64,000 nt of DNA from a bacterium (GTDB taxonomy: Bacteria; Myxococcota_A; Bradymonadia; UBA7976; UBA1532): contig JAUHXC010000023.1 of the NCBI GenBank assembly GCA_030427205.1, forward strand, positions 62,001 through 126,000, given 5' to 3'. Positions 10,201 to 18,603 of the stretch are shown one piece after another. Both the position numbers and the translations under genes were made by a program. Within the stretch, counting starts at the first letter, position 1. Each line of letters starts with the position of its first letter. A model generated the notes under the pieces. The model saw nothing but the letters and a program-made list of their open reading frames with translations. It was not told the origin of the DNA and searched no databases.

Positions 10201-12249
10201 GTCGGCGCCGGCGGCGACGCGGCGTCCGCCGGGCGCGGCGCTCACATCGGCGGCGATCGCGGCGCCGTCCGGGTCGCGCACGACGCCGCCGACCGCGCCG
10301 GCGGCGCCCAGGGTCAGCACCACCCGGGCCTCGTCGCCGGTGAACCGGATCTCGCCGACGGCCGAGGCGGCCTGCCCGCCGGCGACGGCGGTGACCTCGA
10401 CCGGGCCGACGAAGACCCCGTCGACGAGGAAGGCGCCGCGGGGGTCGGTGCGCGCGGTGAAGCGCCCGCCGTAGGGGCCGGCGCCGAAGACCTGCACGTC
10501 GGCGCCGCCGACCAGGGCGCCGTCGATCCGCTCGACGAGCCCCGAGACCCGCCCGCGGCCGCTGAGCCTGATCTCGATGGCGGCGGTGGCGTCGGCGACG
10601 ACGGTCACCGCGCCCGATCCGCGGGCGTCGCCGCCGCTGACCTCGATCACGTAGTCCCCGGCGGGCAGCGGCCCGACCCGGAAGCGGCCGGCGGCGTCGG
10701 TGGTCGCCTGCGCGTCGATCGGGCCGTCGAGCGCGACGCTCAGGCCCACGCCCGCCGGGCTGCCGTCGGCGTTGAACACCCGGCCGCCGACGCTGCCCAG
10801 CGGCTGCAGGTAGACGTCGATCGGGCCGCCGTCGACCACCCCGGTGGCCCGCCCGCGGCGGCCCGTGTACGGGTCGCGGGCCTCGACGGTGAGCGCGCCG
10901 GCGAAGACGGGGCCGATGGCATATGCGCCGGCGGCGTCGGTGACGGTCGACCAGCGCTCGGCGACGCCGATCACCGTCACCCGGGCGTCGGGCACCCCGC
11001 CGCCGTCGGCGTAGACCGTGCCGATGACGGCGGCGTCGGCGGCGACGAGGGCGATGAGACCGGCGTCGACGTCGAGCCCCGGCGCGGCGGCGACCGGGTC
11101 CGAGCGGCCGGCGAGCCAGGCGCCCTGCCATTTGCGGCGCACCTCTATGCGGCCGGCGGCGTCGCCGGGCACGGTCAGGGCGAAGGCGCCGTCCGGCGCG
11201 CTCTCGGCGGCCAGCGCGACCCGAGCCCCGGCCAGCTCGACCCGGGCCCCGGCCAGCGCGGCGCCGTCGGGGCCGAGCACCCGGCCGATGATCCGGGCGT
11301 TGCTCTCGACCGCGTGCGGGTCGCGATCGACGCCGTCGGCGAGGCCGTCCCCGTCGATGTCGGCGACGGCGCCGTCGAGCCCCAGCGTCGCCTCGTCGCC
11401 GTCGAGCAGCCCGTCGCCGTCGGTGTCCGCCTCACGGGGGTCGGTGCCGGCGGCGATCTCGGCGCCGTCGAGCAGCCCGTCGCCGTCGGTATCGGCGACC
11501 GTCGCCGACGTGCCGGCGGCGTACTCGGCGGCGGCGTCGAGGCCGTCCCGGTCGAGGTCGGTCAGCCCGTCGGTGGGATCGTCCGGGTCGAGGCCCTGCG
11601 CGGCCTCCCAGACATCGGGCAGGCCGTCGCCGTCGCGGTCGTCTTCGAGCGCCAGGGTGAGCCGGATGGCCGCCGTCAGGCCCTCGTGGCGGGCTTCGAT
11701 CAGCGCGATACCCGGGCAGCGGGCGCGCACGGCGCCGGCGTCCACCGCGGCGCACGGCGTCGAGCTGCGCCAGCCGGCGGCGGGCTCGATCGCCGCCCAG
11801 CGGCCGTCGGCGGTGCGGCCGAGCAGAGTCAACGCCAGCGTCTGATCGGGGTCGTCGAGGGTCGTCAGATCGTCGGCGCTGACGATGCGCAGGTCGACCA
11901 GCGGGCCGTCGGACGGCAGGGTGAGCCGCGCGTCGTCGGCGATCGCGCGCAGCAGCTGCGAGGCGCCGATCAGCAGGCCGGCGGGCGAGTCGCACAGCAC
12001 CCGGACCGGCGCCGGGCGCTCGGCGTCGTACGCCGCGCCGCCCAGCGCGAAGGTGCCGTCGGTCTTCACCGGCGCGACGCTGCCCGCCAGCCGGACCACG
12101 CAGCGATCGTCGGGCAGCGCGTCGGCGGCCCGCGGCGCGAGCAGCGTGGCCAGCAGCATCGCGAGCACGGGCAGGCCGGCCAGCGGCCACAGCCGTCCGC
12201 CGACGCTCACGCGCGACGTGCTCCCCGACAGCGGCGTCCCCCGGGGCAT
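1201..12249 (-). CDS. Giant secreted multidomain protein (TSP3 repeats, CarboxypepD_reg-like, Ig-like, VWA-like)
   Basis: A 3,682-aa exported protein. The start chosen (ATG at 12249) gives a signal peptide ending near residue 44 (APRAADA); an upstream extension to 12390 would add no signal-like sequence. Order: calcium-type TSP3 repeats (about 200-320, e.g. DTDGDGLLDGDE), a long run of carboxypeptidase-regulatory-like beta domains (320-1560), Ig-like domains of the PPTVxFVAPxxxAEVxEG type (1570-1940), a VWA-like domain (1950-2140) with degenerate metal site (DRSDD; AGG where TDG is usual), an IPT/TIG-like domain (about 2230-2300), then more TSP3 blocks (2300-2450, 2680-2920, 3140-3290). A roughly 220-residue module with a GFxWD core occurs three times (about 976, 2449, 2921). 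The C-terminus resembles a ThuA/GATase-like fold (LRAWVEDGGVVIT). Probably a surface or extracellular adhesive or matrix protein; the exact role is unknown. It is separated by 163 bp from the GDPD gene upstream. Confidence 0.9.
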   Translation of the reverse strand: MPRGTPLSGSTSRVSVGGRLWPLAGLPVLAMLLATLLAPRAADALPDDRCVVRLAGSVAPVKTDGTFALGGAAYDAERPAPVRVLCDSPAGLLIGASQLLRAIADDARLTLPSDGPLVDLRIVSADDLTTLDDPDQTLALTLLGRTADGRWAAIEPAAGWRSSTPCAAVDAGAVRARCPGIALIEARHEGLTAAIRLTLALEDDRDGDGLPDVWEAAQGLDPDDPTDGLTDLDRDGLDAAAEYAAGTSATVADTDGDGLLDGAEIAAGTDPREADTDGDGLLDGDEATLGLDGAVADIDGDGLADGVDRDPHAVESNARIIGRVLGPDGAALAGARVELAGARVALAAESAPDGAFALTVPGDAAGRIEVRRKWQGAWLAGRSDPVAAAPGLDVDAGLIALVAADAAVIGTVYADGGGVPDARVTVIGVAERWSTVTDAAGAYAIGPVFAGALTVEARDPYTGRRGRATGVVDGGPIDVYLQPLGSVGGRVFNADGSPAGVGLSVALDGPIDAQATTDAAGRFRVGPLPAGDYVIEVSGGDARGSGAVTVVADATAAIEIRLSGRGRVSGLVERIDGALVGGADVQVFGAGPYGGRFTARTDPRGAFLVDGVFVGPVEVTAVAGGQAASAVGEIRFTGDEARVVLTLGAAGAVGGVVRDPDGAAIAADVSAAPGGRRVAAGADGLYRLDGLVPGIYTLTATAADGRRGSATVEVLADAVAAADIDLIGRGDLAVLVFDAAGRAVIGAVVEGGGRAAVTDAEGLARLRDLDAGPTPLSVTDPRTGRRGAGQARVVAGDARAVALTLEAGGTIRGRVVAGGAPVAGYTVRLGGPPERRALADPDFAFADTPLAGGPYALDALDGAGRVRARVDGLVFPDGALDGAVIEVDLELAGLGALSGTVRRDGAPAARAGLTLTDALGAVHRATADDGGRYRFESLPAGPAALVARADGALAEASASIVADAEARLDLDLVADALPVGEAIAARLYDANGFEWNIAGDGSLGAPFAAARLALTAADETRAFAAAQGRLEQGGREAVFTGAGPAGLSVERRVLVPADGYAVRHIERVANPTDAAIDVTLSLRATLPASAALVVDADGDGAIGDEPWAVFDDATDADPFLTANLPALIVVGAVHTLDGATLSRDRSVRIEPGAAVYVVHFTARQLDRISAVIAAGRLLAVPPELRIGLDGLDAPLLDGPLLGPAGPLDLDAPLDLEPLPALDGVVTGRVFEGDGATPVPGASVEWRSLHPLFGRTRARVTDGAYTVVGAATGAADAVIVPRHAFEARATHPTSGAETALRVGDFPAEAAPADPAQHDLRFAGLGLVAGTVTAFDGRPASGTVHIGDLSAAIVDGRFALGGLAPGGARVEARSGGLTTAAEVDVPADGRAEVALVFGPVGGLDLTVTDGAGQPADQVAARVLDADGRVTLSEVIDGRARFDDLPPGPYRAEALEPLTGIWTGIDVDVVGGARAAAAVQLIGVGAVRVTVTVDAAPTADVTIQIRRGADGPFLVAGRTAADGALRIPGVPLGPFAVRAVDPAGFVAAADGVMPAHGVTVDLPVALPPDTPPTVDFVAPAADAEVLEGSRLAITVEAADDRAVERVELFADGVSLGLDRSAPYAFTYAVPLGDGPTPIALRAVATDGRGQSNAAERTITRIDDRDPPTVNLLAPAAEAEFIEGAPLTITAEAEDAVRVTLLIGGEPVAAFDGPPYSVTVDAPAPGETTVRAEAIDGAGNPASDARPIRIVADRPPTIAVTEAPADPSVELSPVRIVVEAADDRGDPRVELRIGGEVVDSLDGPPYVFERLSPAAADGPARWVVRAVDVRGQTAEALVDFAVLPEAPPTVELTAPEAGFEAFEGATFVVSADADDDRGIAAVRFALDGEIQAVDDRPPYQATLRMPAGGDGEAVELSATAVDLGGNTVSDTRALVRLGDDTPPTGRIVRPTAGQSLAIGASDVVFVIDRSDDTVRNAEIDFDGDLLSESRLFAQVAVVRAILEGFDPAVTRVGVVDYADRPVRRVELTDDYAAVNAGLDAILADEAVGQDLLDAGFEEARDMLVGPFATRAATPAVFLVAGGVQPYPEPQIARFLDDGAVLNAVRVGPFFEGSDQNFQQMAGFGGSFAVVDDVGDLATLGRNIAFGSDALVVSVEADDDVAVRRVDVELDAEYGLFTAAATDESAPYNLPFALPALDRQLLVELSAEVEDYAGNRGVVPGIQVFVDPADTTPRLRGVSAFEGSPGDEVIIVGRFFDPIAARNRVTFAGVAAEIITASKVELRVVVPDGAVTGDLIVETAGQQTFPIEFRVDADGDGLGDGREAELGTDPRDPDTDDDGLTDGEEVELYGTDPLNPDTDGDGLTDGYEVANGYDPVGRAEGLEDPDGDGLKTVVEAALGTDPNRADTDGDGLGDGEEVRVHGTDPLDPDPDGGGANDRDEITDGTDPFDPADDQVRVPLPQLLEDGVGFQWDLARDGRIAAGTDDAWQGGLRLTVDGEAFPAVDRARDRPGSLVLGPATLAGLRVERRVRIAEAGFARYLEVLDNPTLDPITARVRIESVHGAGAATRRVADSAAPAGLRPDDDWFLLDDDVDGDGALALGHAYSGPRAAVEPDAPTLDGAAYGFGWTVTVPPGEQVALLHFAIQRVDRLDGTDSLERLRRLEGDALTGLTPAEQAAVVDFVAYLDTDFDGLPDADEVALGTDPEDPDTDADGLRDGYEVRAGLDPFAEDDLFGDPDGDGLFHFEEDRELTDPFAPDTDQDGLLDGDEVIRYGSSPLWPDTDFDGLGDRLEVFDLETDPTRADTDGDGRDDGDEFDPPATDPRVADTDEDSMPDGYEIAFGFDPTDPADGALDADGDGLDNAGEFAAGSDPRVGDTDGDGLPDGLEGDLGTSPLLVDSDQGGRSDSDELWWDGTDPTNVNSELRFQAPTHTLDDGDGFPWDVDASGEIDRGRGRAWDDGLRLFVDDRGFPPVEQLVELQNGRELRLGPWLFDDDRFGLRVWRRVYVPPDAPWARFIEIVENPTDAAREVELRIQSDLGLPRAFEATSDGDLALGLGDRWIVTGDGDDEGAPAVLHLFADRDGPLRTHRVLAADDRVAVRFPVRVAPGEAVWIVHYAAQADTTARAVFVAGRIDRLNGRALQGIAAADLDRIANIRPRVDADGDGLDDDIEAIEATGRLSADSDSDGMDDRYEVERRDRDLDPRRGADAAEDPDGDGLDNLAEYGFGSAHDLADTDGDGLDDAAELAAGTDPNDPDTDGDGLADGAEVASDPTLFDTDGGGTDDGVEAVDGTDPNDPADDLAPPCPGEVFGEGDGEGDGAVCLAALSRACVTPSATAWCEERGHRLMTRGEFEALVDAGWQRPDARYQAVAVAEVEDCPEDGGIGSVRVPGFGDLTLFTCGDFARSCNRAVACTAAGLGGRAVCSPPNAERAAVVFTNTGDVPLSLYRLDAACAAFAEGELAAGASLALDGFVDQQWQLRDPADEVIETVTLRPGKHYLVPDVQRPRLVGCGTRDRALDSLLGAQDRFERVEDSCAPGADVQAMFVGRGAAFDGPALRAWVEDGGVVITEAGSSGPVYAAVVGRSAPLGVTVGECADRVDPAVQFVESAVFEGVAPNGGATGCGRDLFAVPGLVALGGWRDDQVSLGYVDVGAGRLWLVEADWQDAETRGAAFEASRVILRRLVERRR

Positions 12250-12412
12250 GGCCCCCACTCCGAAAATCGATGACGCACCGGTCGGCCAGCACGCATACCC
12301 GTATGATGCACACGCTTCGGGGTGACATCCAAATGCAGTGACAGCAAGGCGGGGCAGGGGGGTGTCATCAGCCGGATAACACTCACCCATGGTCAGCCAT
12401 GTCGCATGACGC

Positions 12413-13495
12413 TCAGGGCGGGCGGCGGTCGAGCGCGTCGATCACCAGCGAGGGGTACTCGCTCTGCAGCACGTGCGCCCCCTCGGCGTAGCGTTCGAGG
12501 TAGACCGCGAGCCGCCCGCGCAGCAGCGCGACGGCGTCGTCGCCGAAGACGTTGGTGAAGACCGCCTGCCCCGCGGCGCGGATCGGCGGGGCCATCTCGG
12601 CGACGCGGTCGCCGGGGATCTCGACGATCTCCGGCGGGCGCTCGGGGAAGCGGGCCATGGCCGCGGCGTACTCTTCGGGGGTGTCGGGGCGGATCTGCAC
12701 CCGGATGGCGGGGTCGATCGCCCGGGCGCGCACCGCCTTGTCGACGCCGCTGACCGAGACGAAGACCTCGTCGATCAGCCCCGCCTCGCGGATGGCCTCG
12801 ACGACGAGGTCGACCCGGCTGGTCTTGGTGTCGAGGTCGATGAAGAGCCGCCCGCGGGTGAGCGCGAAGGCCTCTTCGAGGGTGGGGATGGTCTCGCAGC
12901 CGAAGTCGCCGGGGATGTCGTCGCGGGTGAACGGCCGCAGGGGCATCGCCGCCAGCTCGGCCTGGGTGAAGCCGTCGGCGGGGCCGCTGCCGAACGCGGT
13001 GCGGTCGACGGTGCTGTCGTGCAGCACCACGAGTCGGTCGTCGGCGGTGTGGCGCACGTCGAGCTCGACCCCGTCGAGGCCGAGCAGCAGCGCGGCGCGG
13101 ATGGCGGCCCGGCTGTTCTCGGGGGCCACGGTGCCCAGCTGCCCGCCGACGCCGCGGTGGCCGACGACCAGCGGCGCGTCGCAGTCGGGGTCGATGACAC
13201 AGTCGAGCGGCACCGGCGAGCGGCGGCCGGGGTCGACGAAGTCGGCGGTGCAGTCGAACTGCGCCGGCGGCGGCCCTTCGGCCCGCGGCAGCCCGGGGAT
13301 GGGCCGGGCGTCGGGCGGGTCGGCGTCGGGTGGGGACCGGTCGGGCGGGGCGCTGTCGGGCAGGTCCCGGTCGGGTATCGCGCCGTCGACAGCGGCGTCG
13401 AGCGGCGCGCCGTCGACGGCGGCCGGCGGCTCGTCCGCGCCGCCGCACGCCGCCAGCAGCAGGGTCAGCGCCCACCGGGCGCGCGGCGGACTCAT
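12413..13495 (-). CDS. Glycerophosphodiester phosphodiesterase lipoprotein
   Basis: A 360-aa GDPD-family hydrolase that would cleave glycerophosphodiesters to glycerol-3-phosphate and an alcohol at the cell envelope. It opens with a lipoprotein signal (lipobox LAAC, Cys17) and an Asp/Pro-rich spacer up to about residue 75, typical of surface lipoproteins in this window. The catalytic fingerprint is intact: GHRG (His113), PENS, ELD (Glu144, Asp146) and VLHD (His159). It lies 10 bp downstream of the small barrel-like protein gene, suggesting one transcript for 15274-12413. Substrate is unknown; assignment to the family is secure. Confidence 0.93.
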   Translation of the reverse strand: MSPPRARWALTLLLAACGGADEPPAAVDGAPLDAAVDGAIPDRDLPDSAPPDRSPPDADPPDARPIPGLPRAEGPPPAQFDCTADFVDPGRRSPVPLDCVIDPDCDAPLVVGHRGVGGQLGTVAPENSRAAIRAALLLGLDGVELDVRHTADDRLVVLHDSTVDRTAFGSGPADGFTQAELAAMPLRPFTRDDIPGDFGCETIPTLEEAFALTRGRLFIDLDTKTSRVDLVVEAIREAGLIDEVFVSVSGVDKAVRARAIDPAIRVQIRPDTPEEYAAAMARFPERPPEIVEIPGDRVAEMAPPIRAAGQAVFTNVFGDDAVALLRGRLAVYLERYAEGAHVLQSEYPSLVIDALDRRPP

Positions 13496-13505
13496 GGCAG
13501 CGGCC

Positions 13506-13939
13506 TCACAGCGCGATGGGCGCGGGCAGCTTCACCGCGAAGAGCAGCCCGTACTCGATCGCGGCGCTCTCCTGCAGCGGCAGCGAGATCCGCGGCGCGA
13601 CGTGCAGGACGGCGACCGACGCAAAAGGCGCCAGGTGCAGCCCGAAGCCGGCGTCGCGGCGATGGGCGAGGCCCAGCTCGAGCCCGTAGCCCGGCTCGAA
13701 GACCTGCACCCCGCCCAGCTGGCGGGCGCCGTCGGCCTCGTATTGGTAGAGCACGCCCAGCCCGGGCAGCAGGGTCGGGCCCCGCTGCAGCCAGTTGAGG
13801 CTGGCTTCGAGCCCCCAGCCGCCGGTGGTATCGGGGGCCAGGGCGTAGTAGCCGCCCACGGAGGGCGCGAGGGTATCGCCGGCGGCCGCCGAGGTGAGCA
13901 GAGCCAGCGCCGACGCCGCGAGCGGCGCGGCGCGGCGGA

Positions 13940-13943
<4 letters not shown>
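13506..13943 (-). CDS. Small secreted beta-rich (outer-membrane-like) protein
   Basis: A 145-aa protein from a GTG start that overlaps the stop of the preceding gene (ATGTGA), indicating translational coupling. The signal peptide ends near ALLTSAAAGD. The mature part alternates aromatic and hydrophobic residues (GGYYALAPD, WGLEASLNWL, VLYQYEAD, YGLELGLAH, FGLHLAPF), the look of amphipathic strands in a small outer-membrane barrel. I do not recognise a named family. A longer frame upstream to 14135 would overlap the Cys-rich lipoprotein gene and add Arg-rich sequence without a signal, so it was rejected. Confidence 0.75.
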
Positions 13944-15274
<1,331 letters not shown>

Positions 15275-15375
15275 GATACCGGCCTTCTTGGTGCTGGAGT
15301 GTGTGACCTGTGCCGGTTTCGAGTCTGATGCGCCGGGTCATGCCATGTCAATCTCGCCCGGGGGGTCGGGGGAAC

Positions 15376-16827
15376 GTGTCCCGCGTTTCGACCATTGCGG
15401 TCGCGCTCGCCGCCTGCGCGGTGACCGCCCAGCCGGCGCTGGCCGGTGGCTTCCTCGTCGCCCGCTTCGGCGCCGAGCACGGCCACGTCACCGCCGACAA
15501 CCCCACCGCCCTGTACTACAACCCCGGCGCGCTGACCCTGGTCGACGGCACCTCGCTGTACCTCGACGGCACGCTCGCCTGGCGCAGCATGGTCTACGAC
15601 CGCGATCCGGCGGCGATCGACAACCCGCTCGGCGCCGGTGAGCGCGCCGCGGGCACCCCGGTCGAGCTGGTCTACGCCAACAGCGGCGAGGGGCGGCTCT
15701 CGGCGGTGGCCGCCGCCCCGTTCATCGGCGCGGTGAGCAACCTGGGCATCGACGGGTTGGCGCTGGGCATCGGCTTCTACGTGCCCTTCGGCGGCGGCGC
15801 CACATGGGATCAGGTCGAGCCGGTGGAGGGCCACCCGGGGGTGGTCGACGGCCCGCAGCGCTGGTGGGCCATCGCCGGCAGCGTGCGCACCAGCTACATC
15901 ACCGCCGCGGGGGCCTATCGCATCCCCGACCTGCGGCTGTCGCTGGGTTTCGGGCTCAACCTGACCTACAGCATCGTGCACACCACCCGCGCGCGGAACG
16001 CGTCGGGCCACGACCACATGGTCGACATCAACGGCAACCTGCAAGAGGGCCGCGCGCTGGTGGACGCCGCGGGCTGGGAGCCGGCCCTGGGCCTGGGCGT
16101 GATGTGGGAGCCGCAGCCCGATCGGCTGTGGATCGGGCTGTCGTACCAGAGCCAGCCCAACTTCGGGCAGAGCGAGCTCGACGGCTCGGCGCTCATCGTC
16201 CAGGCCCTCGCCAAGCCCCAGGCCTCGACCGTCAAGCTGTTTCACGAATACCCCGACGTCTGGCGCTTCGGGCTGCGCTGGCGGCCGTCGCCCCAGAGCG
16301 AGATCCGGTTCGAGACGACGCTGCAGAACTGGAGCGTGCTCGATACCCAATGCGTCATCGACGTCGACGCCGACCAGAAGTGTGACGGCTCGACGGCGGT
16401 GGTGGCGCTCTTGCCCCGCTACTGGGAAGACACCGTCGGGGTGCGGCTCGGCGGCTCGTACTGGCCCAGCGAAGACCTCGAGACCATCTTCGGCCTCGGC
16501 TTCGACGAGAACGCCGTGCCCGACCACACCCTCGAGCCGGGGCTGTACGACGCCGACAAGATCACCGCGACCATCGGCACCCGCATCGGGCTGCTGGACG
16601 ATGCGCTCGGGCTCACGTTGATGTATACCCAGGTGCTCAACTTCCCCCGGACCATCGCCCCCCGGGGGCGGGTGGCCGACGGGGCGGCGGTGGGCGGCGG
16701 TGACGCGGTCACCCAGACCGACGTCAGCGCCGTCGGGCTCGAGCGCATCGAGCGCAACCCCGACGCCGCCGGCCGCTACGAGTCGACGACCGGGGCGTTC
16801 AACGTGAGCCTGGAGTACCGGTTCTGA
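15376..16827 (+). CDS. OmpP1/FadL-family outer-membrane transporter
   Basis: A 483-aa FadL/TodX-type barrel expected to pass long-chain fatty acids or other hydrophobic compounds across the outer membrane. GTG at 15376 is chosen because a G-rich Shine-Dalgarno (GGGGG) sits just before it and the signal peptide follows at once (VSTIAVALAACAVTAQPALA). An ATG at 15340 is possible. The mature N-terminus shows the family signature TADNPTALYYNPGAL. The C-terminus ends in an aromatic residue after SLEYRF, as expected for recognition by the barrel assembly machinery. Divergent from the 15274 gene; holB follows after 37 bp. Confidence 0.92.
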   Translation: MSRVSTIAVALAACAVTAQPALAGGFLVARFGAEHGHVTADNPTALYYNPGALTLVDGTSLYLDGTLAWRSMVYDRDPAAIDNPLGAGERAAGTPVELVYANSGEGRLSAVAAAPFIGAVSNLGIDGLALGIGFYVPFGGGATWDQVEPVEGHPGVVDGPQRWWAIAGSVRTSYITAAGAYRIPDLRLSLGFGLNLTYSIVHTTRARNASGHDHMVDINGNLQEGRALVDAAGWEPALGLGVMWEPQPDRLWIGLSYQSQPNFGQSELDGSALIVQALAKPQASTVKLFHEYPDVWRFGLRWRPSPQSEIRFETTLQNWSVLDTQCVIDVDADQKCDGSTAVVALLPRYWEDTVGVRLGGSYWPSEDLETIFGLGFDENAVPDHTLEPGLYDADKITATIGTRIGLLDDALGLTLMYTQVLNFPRTIAPRGRVADGAAVGGGDAVTQTDVSAVGLERIERNPDAAGRYESTTGAFNVSLEYRF

Positions 16828-16864
16828 CCCGCCAGACCGCGCCTCCGGGCCACCGGAGGCTGCC

Positions 16865-17899
16865 GTGCCGCTGAGAGACGTCGAAGGCCAGGACCGCGCG
16901 CTGGAGGCGCTGCGCCGGGCGCTCGTCGGCCAGCGGCTGCACCACGCCTACCTCTTCGCCGGGCCCGAGGGCGTCGGCAAGGGGCTGGCCGCCCAGGGGC
17001 TCGCCGAGGCGCTGTTGTGCCAGCGCCCGCAGGACGACGGCGACGCCTGCGGGGCCTGCGGGTCGTGCCGCCGCAGCGCCCAGCGCCAGCACCCCGACCT
17101 GCACATCGTCGAGCGGCGCAAGAAGGGCAAGACCGACGAGCGCGAGCGCCAGATCAAGATCGATCAGGTGCGCGAGCTGCAGCGCAGCCTGGGCTTCAAG
17201 AGCTTCGAAGGCGGGCGGCGGGTGGTCTTGATCTTCGAGCCGGAGAAGATGAACCCGGCCACCGCCAACGCGCTGCTCAAGACCCTCGAAGAGCCGGGCC
17301 CCGACACCCACTTCGCGCTGATCAGCGCCGAGTCGCACCGGCTGCTGCCGACGGTGATCTCCCGCTGCCAGCGGGTGCGCTTCCGGCCGCTCGACCGGGC
17401 GCTGGTGGCCCGCAAGCTGACCGAGCTGGCCGAGCTGGAGCCCGAGGCGGCGCACCTGCTCGCCGGGCTGGCCGAGGGCTCGATCGGCAAAGGTTTGACG
17501 CTGCGCGGCAGCGCGCTGCTCGAGCAGCGCGAGGCGATCATCAGCCGCATCGACGACCCCGACGGCCCGCGGCGGGTGCCGCAGCTGCTCGACTACGCCG
17601 AGGGGCTCGCCCGGCCCGACCGCCGGGCGGGGCTGCCGCTGGTCTTCCACCTGCTGCGCACGTGGTATCGCGACCTGCTGCTGGTGCACGAAGGCTTCGG
17701 CGACGACGCGCTGGTGCACCGCGATCTGGCCGAGCGGCTGCGCAGCCGGGCGCCGGCGCTGTCCGGGCCGGCGGTGCTCGAGCGGCTGACGCTGCTCAAC
17801 GCCACCGAGGCGGCCATCTTCGACCGAAACGCGAACGCCCGGCTGTCGATGGAGAGCCTGGTTCTGCGCCTCGCCGGCGCGGTGGAGGGCAGCCGATGA
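16865..17899 (+). CDS. holB: DNA polymerase III subunit delta-prime
   Basis: A 344-aa clamp-loader subunit from a GTG start. Evidence: AAA+ Walker A GPEGVGKG (33-40), a four-Cys zinc module (Cys52, 62, 65, 68, CGACGSC) and the TLEEPGPDTHF stretch typical of the delta-prime/gamma family, followed by ISRCQRVRF. Delta-prime opens the sliding clamp together with delta and gamma/tau. Its stop overlaps the next start (ATGA at 17896), indicating coupling to the basic low-complexity protein, and metG lies just beyond. Confidence 0.95.
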   Translation: MPLRDVEGQDRALEALRRALVGQRLHHAYLFAGPEGVGKGLAAQGLAEALLCQRPQDDGDACGACGSCRRSAQRQHPDLHIVERRKKGKTDERERQIKIDQVRELQRSLGFKSFEGGRRVVLIFEPEKMNPATANALLKTLEEPGPDTHFALISAESHRLLPTVISRCQRVRFRPLDRALVARKLTELAELEPEAAHLLAGLAEGSIGKGLTLRGSALLEQREAIISRIDDPDGPRRVPQLLDYAEGLARPDRRAGLPLVFHLLRTWYRDLLLVHEGFGDDALVHRDLAERLRSRAPALSGPAVLERLTLLNATEAAIFDRNANARLSMESLVLRLAGAVEGSR

Positions 17900-18582
17900 G
17901 CGATGACGAGGTGCTTTTCGACGAGCTGATCGACGCGATGCTGCTGCCCGAGGGTCGCCTGACCCCCACCGAGCAGCGGCTGGCCGACGCGGCGCAGGCC
18001 CGGGCGGCGCGTATCGCCGAGGCGCTCGTCGAGTCGCGGGCCGCCGCCGAGCAGGCCGCCGCCGAGAAGGCCGCCGCCGAGAAGGCCGCCGCCGAGGCCG
18101 CCGACGCGGCCCACGCCCGCCGCAGGAGCAGGGTGGCCGGCGCCCGCGGCGACGATCCGCGGGACGGCGAGGGCGACGAGGGCGACGGGCGCGGCCGACG
18201 CTCGGGCCGCCGCGGCGGGCGCTCCGGCGGCGGGCGCTCCGGTGGCGGGCGCTCGAAGCAGAGTCAGCAGAGCCGGCGCAAGAGCGGCCAGCAGGACGGC
18301 CAGGGCGAGGGCAAGTCGAGCGGTCAGAGCCGGCGCCGACGGCGACGCCGGGGCAAGGGCTCGGGCCAGGGCGGGCCGTCGGGCCAGCAGGGCGGCGGCC
18401 AGCAGGGCGGCCAGAAGCAGGGCGGGCAGAGGCAGAGCGGCCAGAAGCAGGGCGGCCAGAAGCAGGGCCAGCAGGGCGGCCAGACGCAGAGCGGCCAGAA
18501 GCAGGGCGGCCAGAGCCGGCGTCGGCGGCGACGGCGGGGTGGCCAGCAGAGCGGCGGCCGTGATAAGGGCCCCGAGAACTGA
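17896..18582 (+). CDS. Basic Gly/Gln/Arg-rich low-complexity protein
   Basis: A 228-aa protein with no recognised family. Residues 1-40 look helical and acidic (DDEVLFDELIDAMLLPEGRLTPTEQR), 40-75 are Ala/Glu/Lys coiled-coil-like, and the remainder is disordered with runs of eight and eight Arg-type residues (SRRRRRRRGKG, SRRRRRRRGG) and a GGQKQGGQ-type repeat. The charge suggests nucleic-acid or ribosome binding. Start is set by the ATGA overlap with holB. In related bacteria the holB-metG interval often carries a PSP1-domain gene (established context, from memory); no PSP1 domain is visible here. Real because of tight coupling and codon pattern; function unknown. Confidence 0.75.
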   Translation: MSDDEVLFDELIDAMLLPEGRLTPTEQRLADAAQARAARIAEALVESRAAAEQAAAEKAAAEKAAAEAADAAHARRRSRVAGARGDDPRDGEGDEGDGRGRRSGRRGGRSGGGRSGGGRSKQSQQSRRKSGQQDGQGEGKSSGQSRRRRRRRGKGSGQGGPSGQQGGGQQGGQKQGGQRQSGQKQGGQKQGQQGGQTQSGQKQGGQSRRRRRRRGGQQSGGRDKGPEN

Positions 18583-18603
18583 ACCGCCCCCGGGAGCGCC
18601 GCC

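Noticed and set aside
1153..12273. An 11-kb open frame on the plus strand opposite the giant gene
   Set aside because: Its sequence is Val/Gly/Ala/Arg-rich without domains and mirrors the codon bias of the minus-strand gene, which has a signal peptide and recognisable domains.
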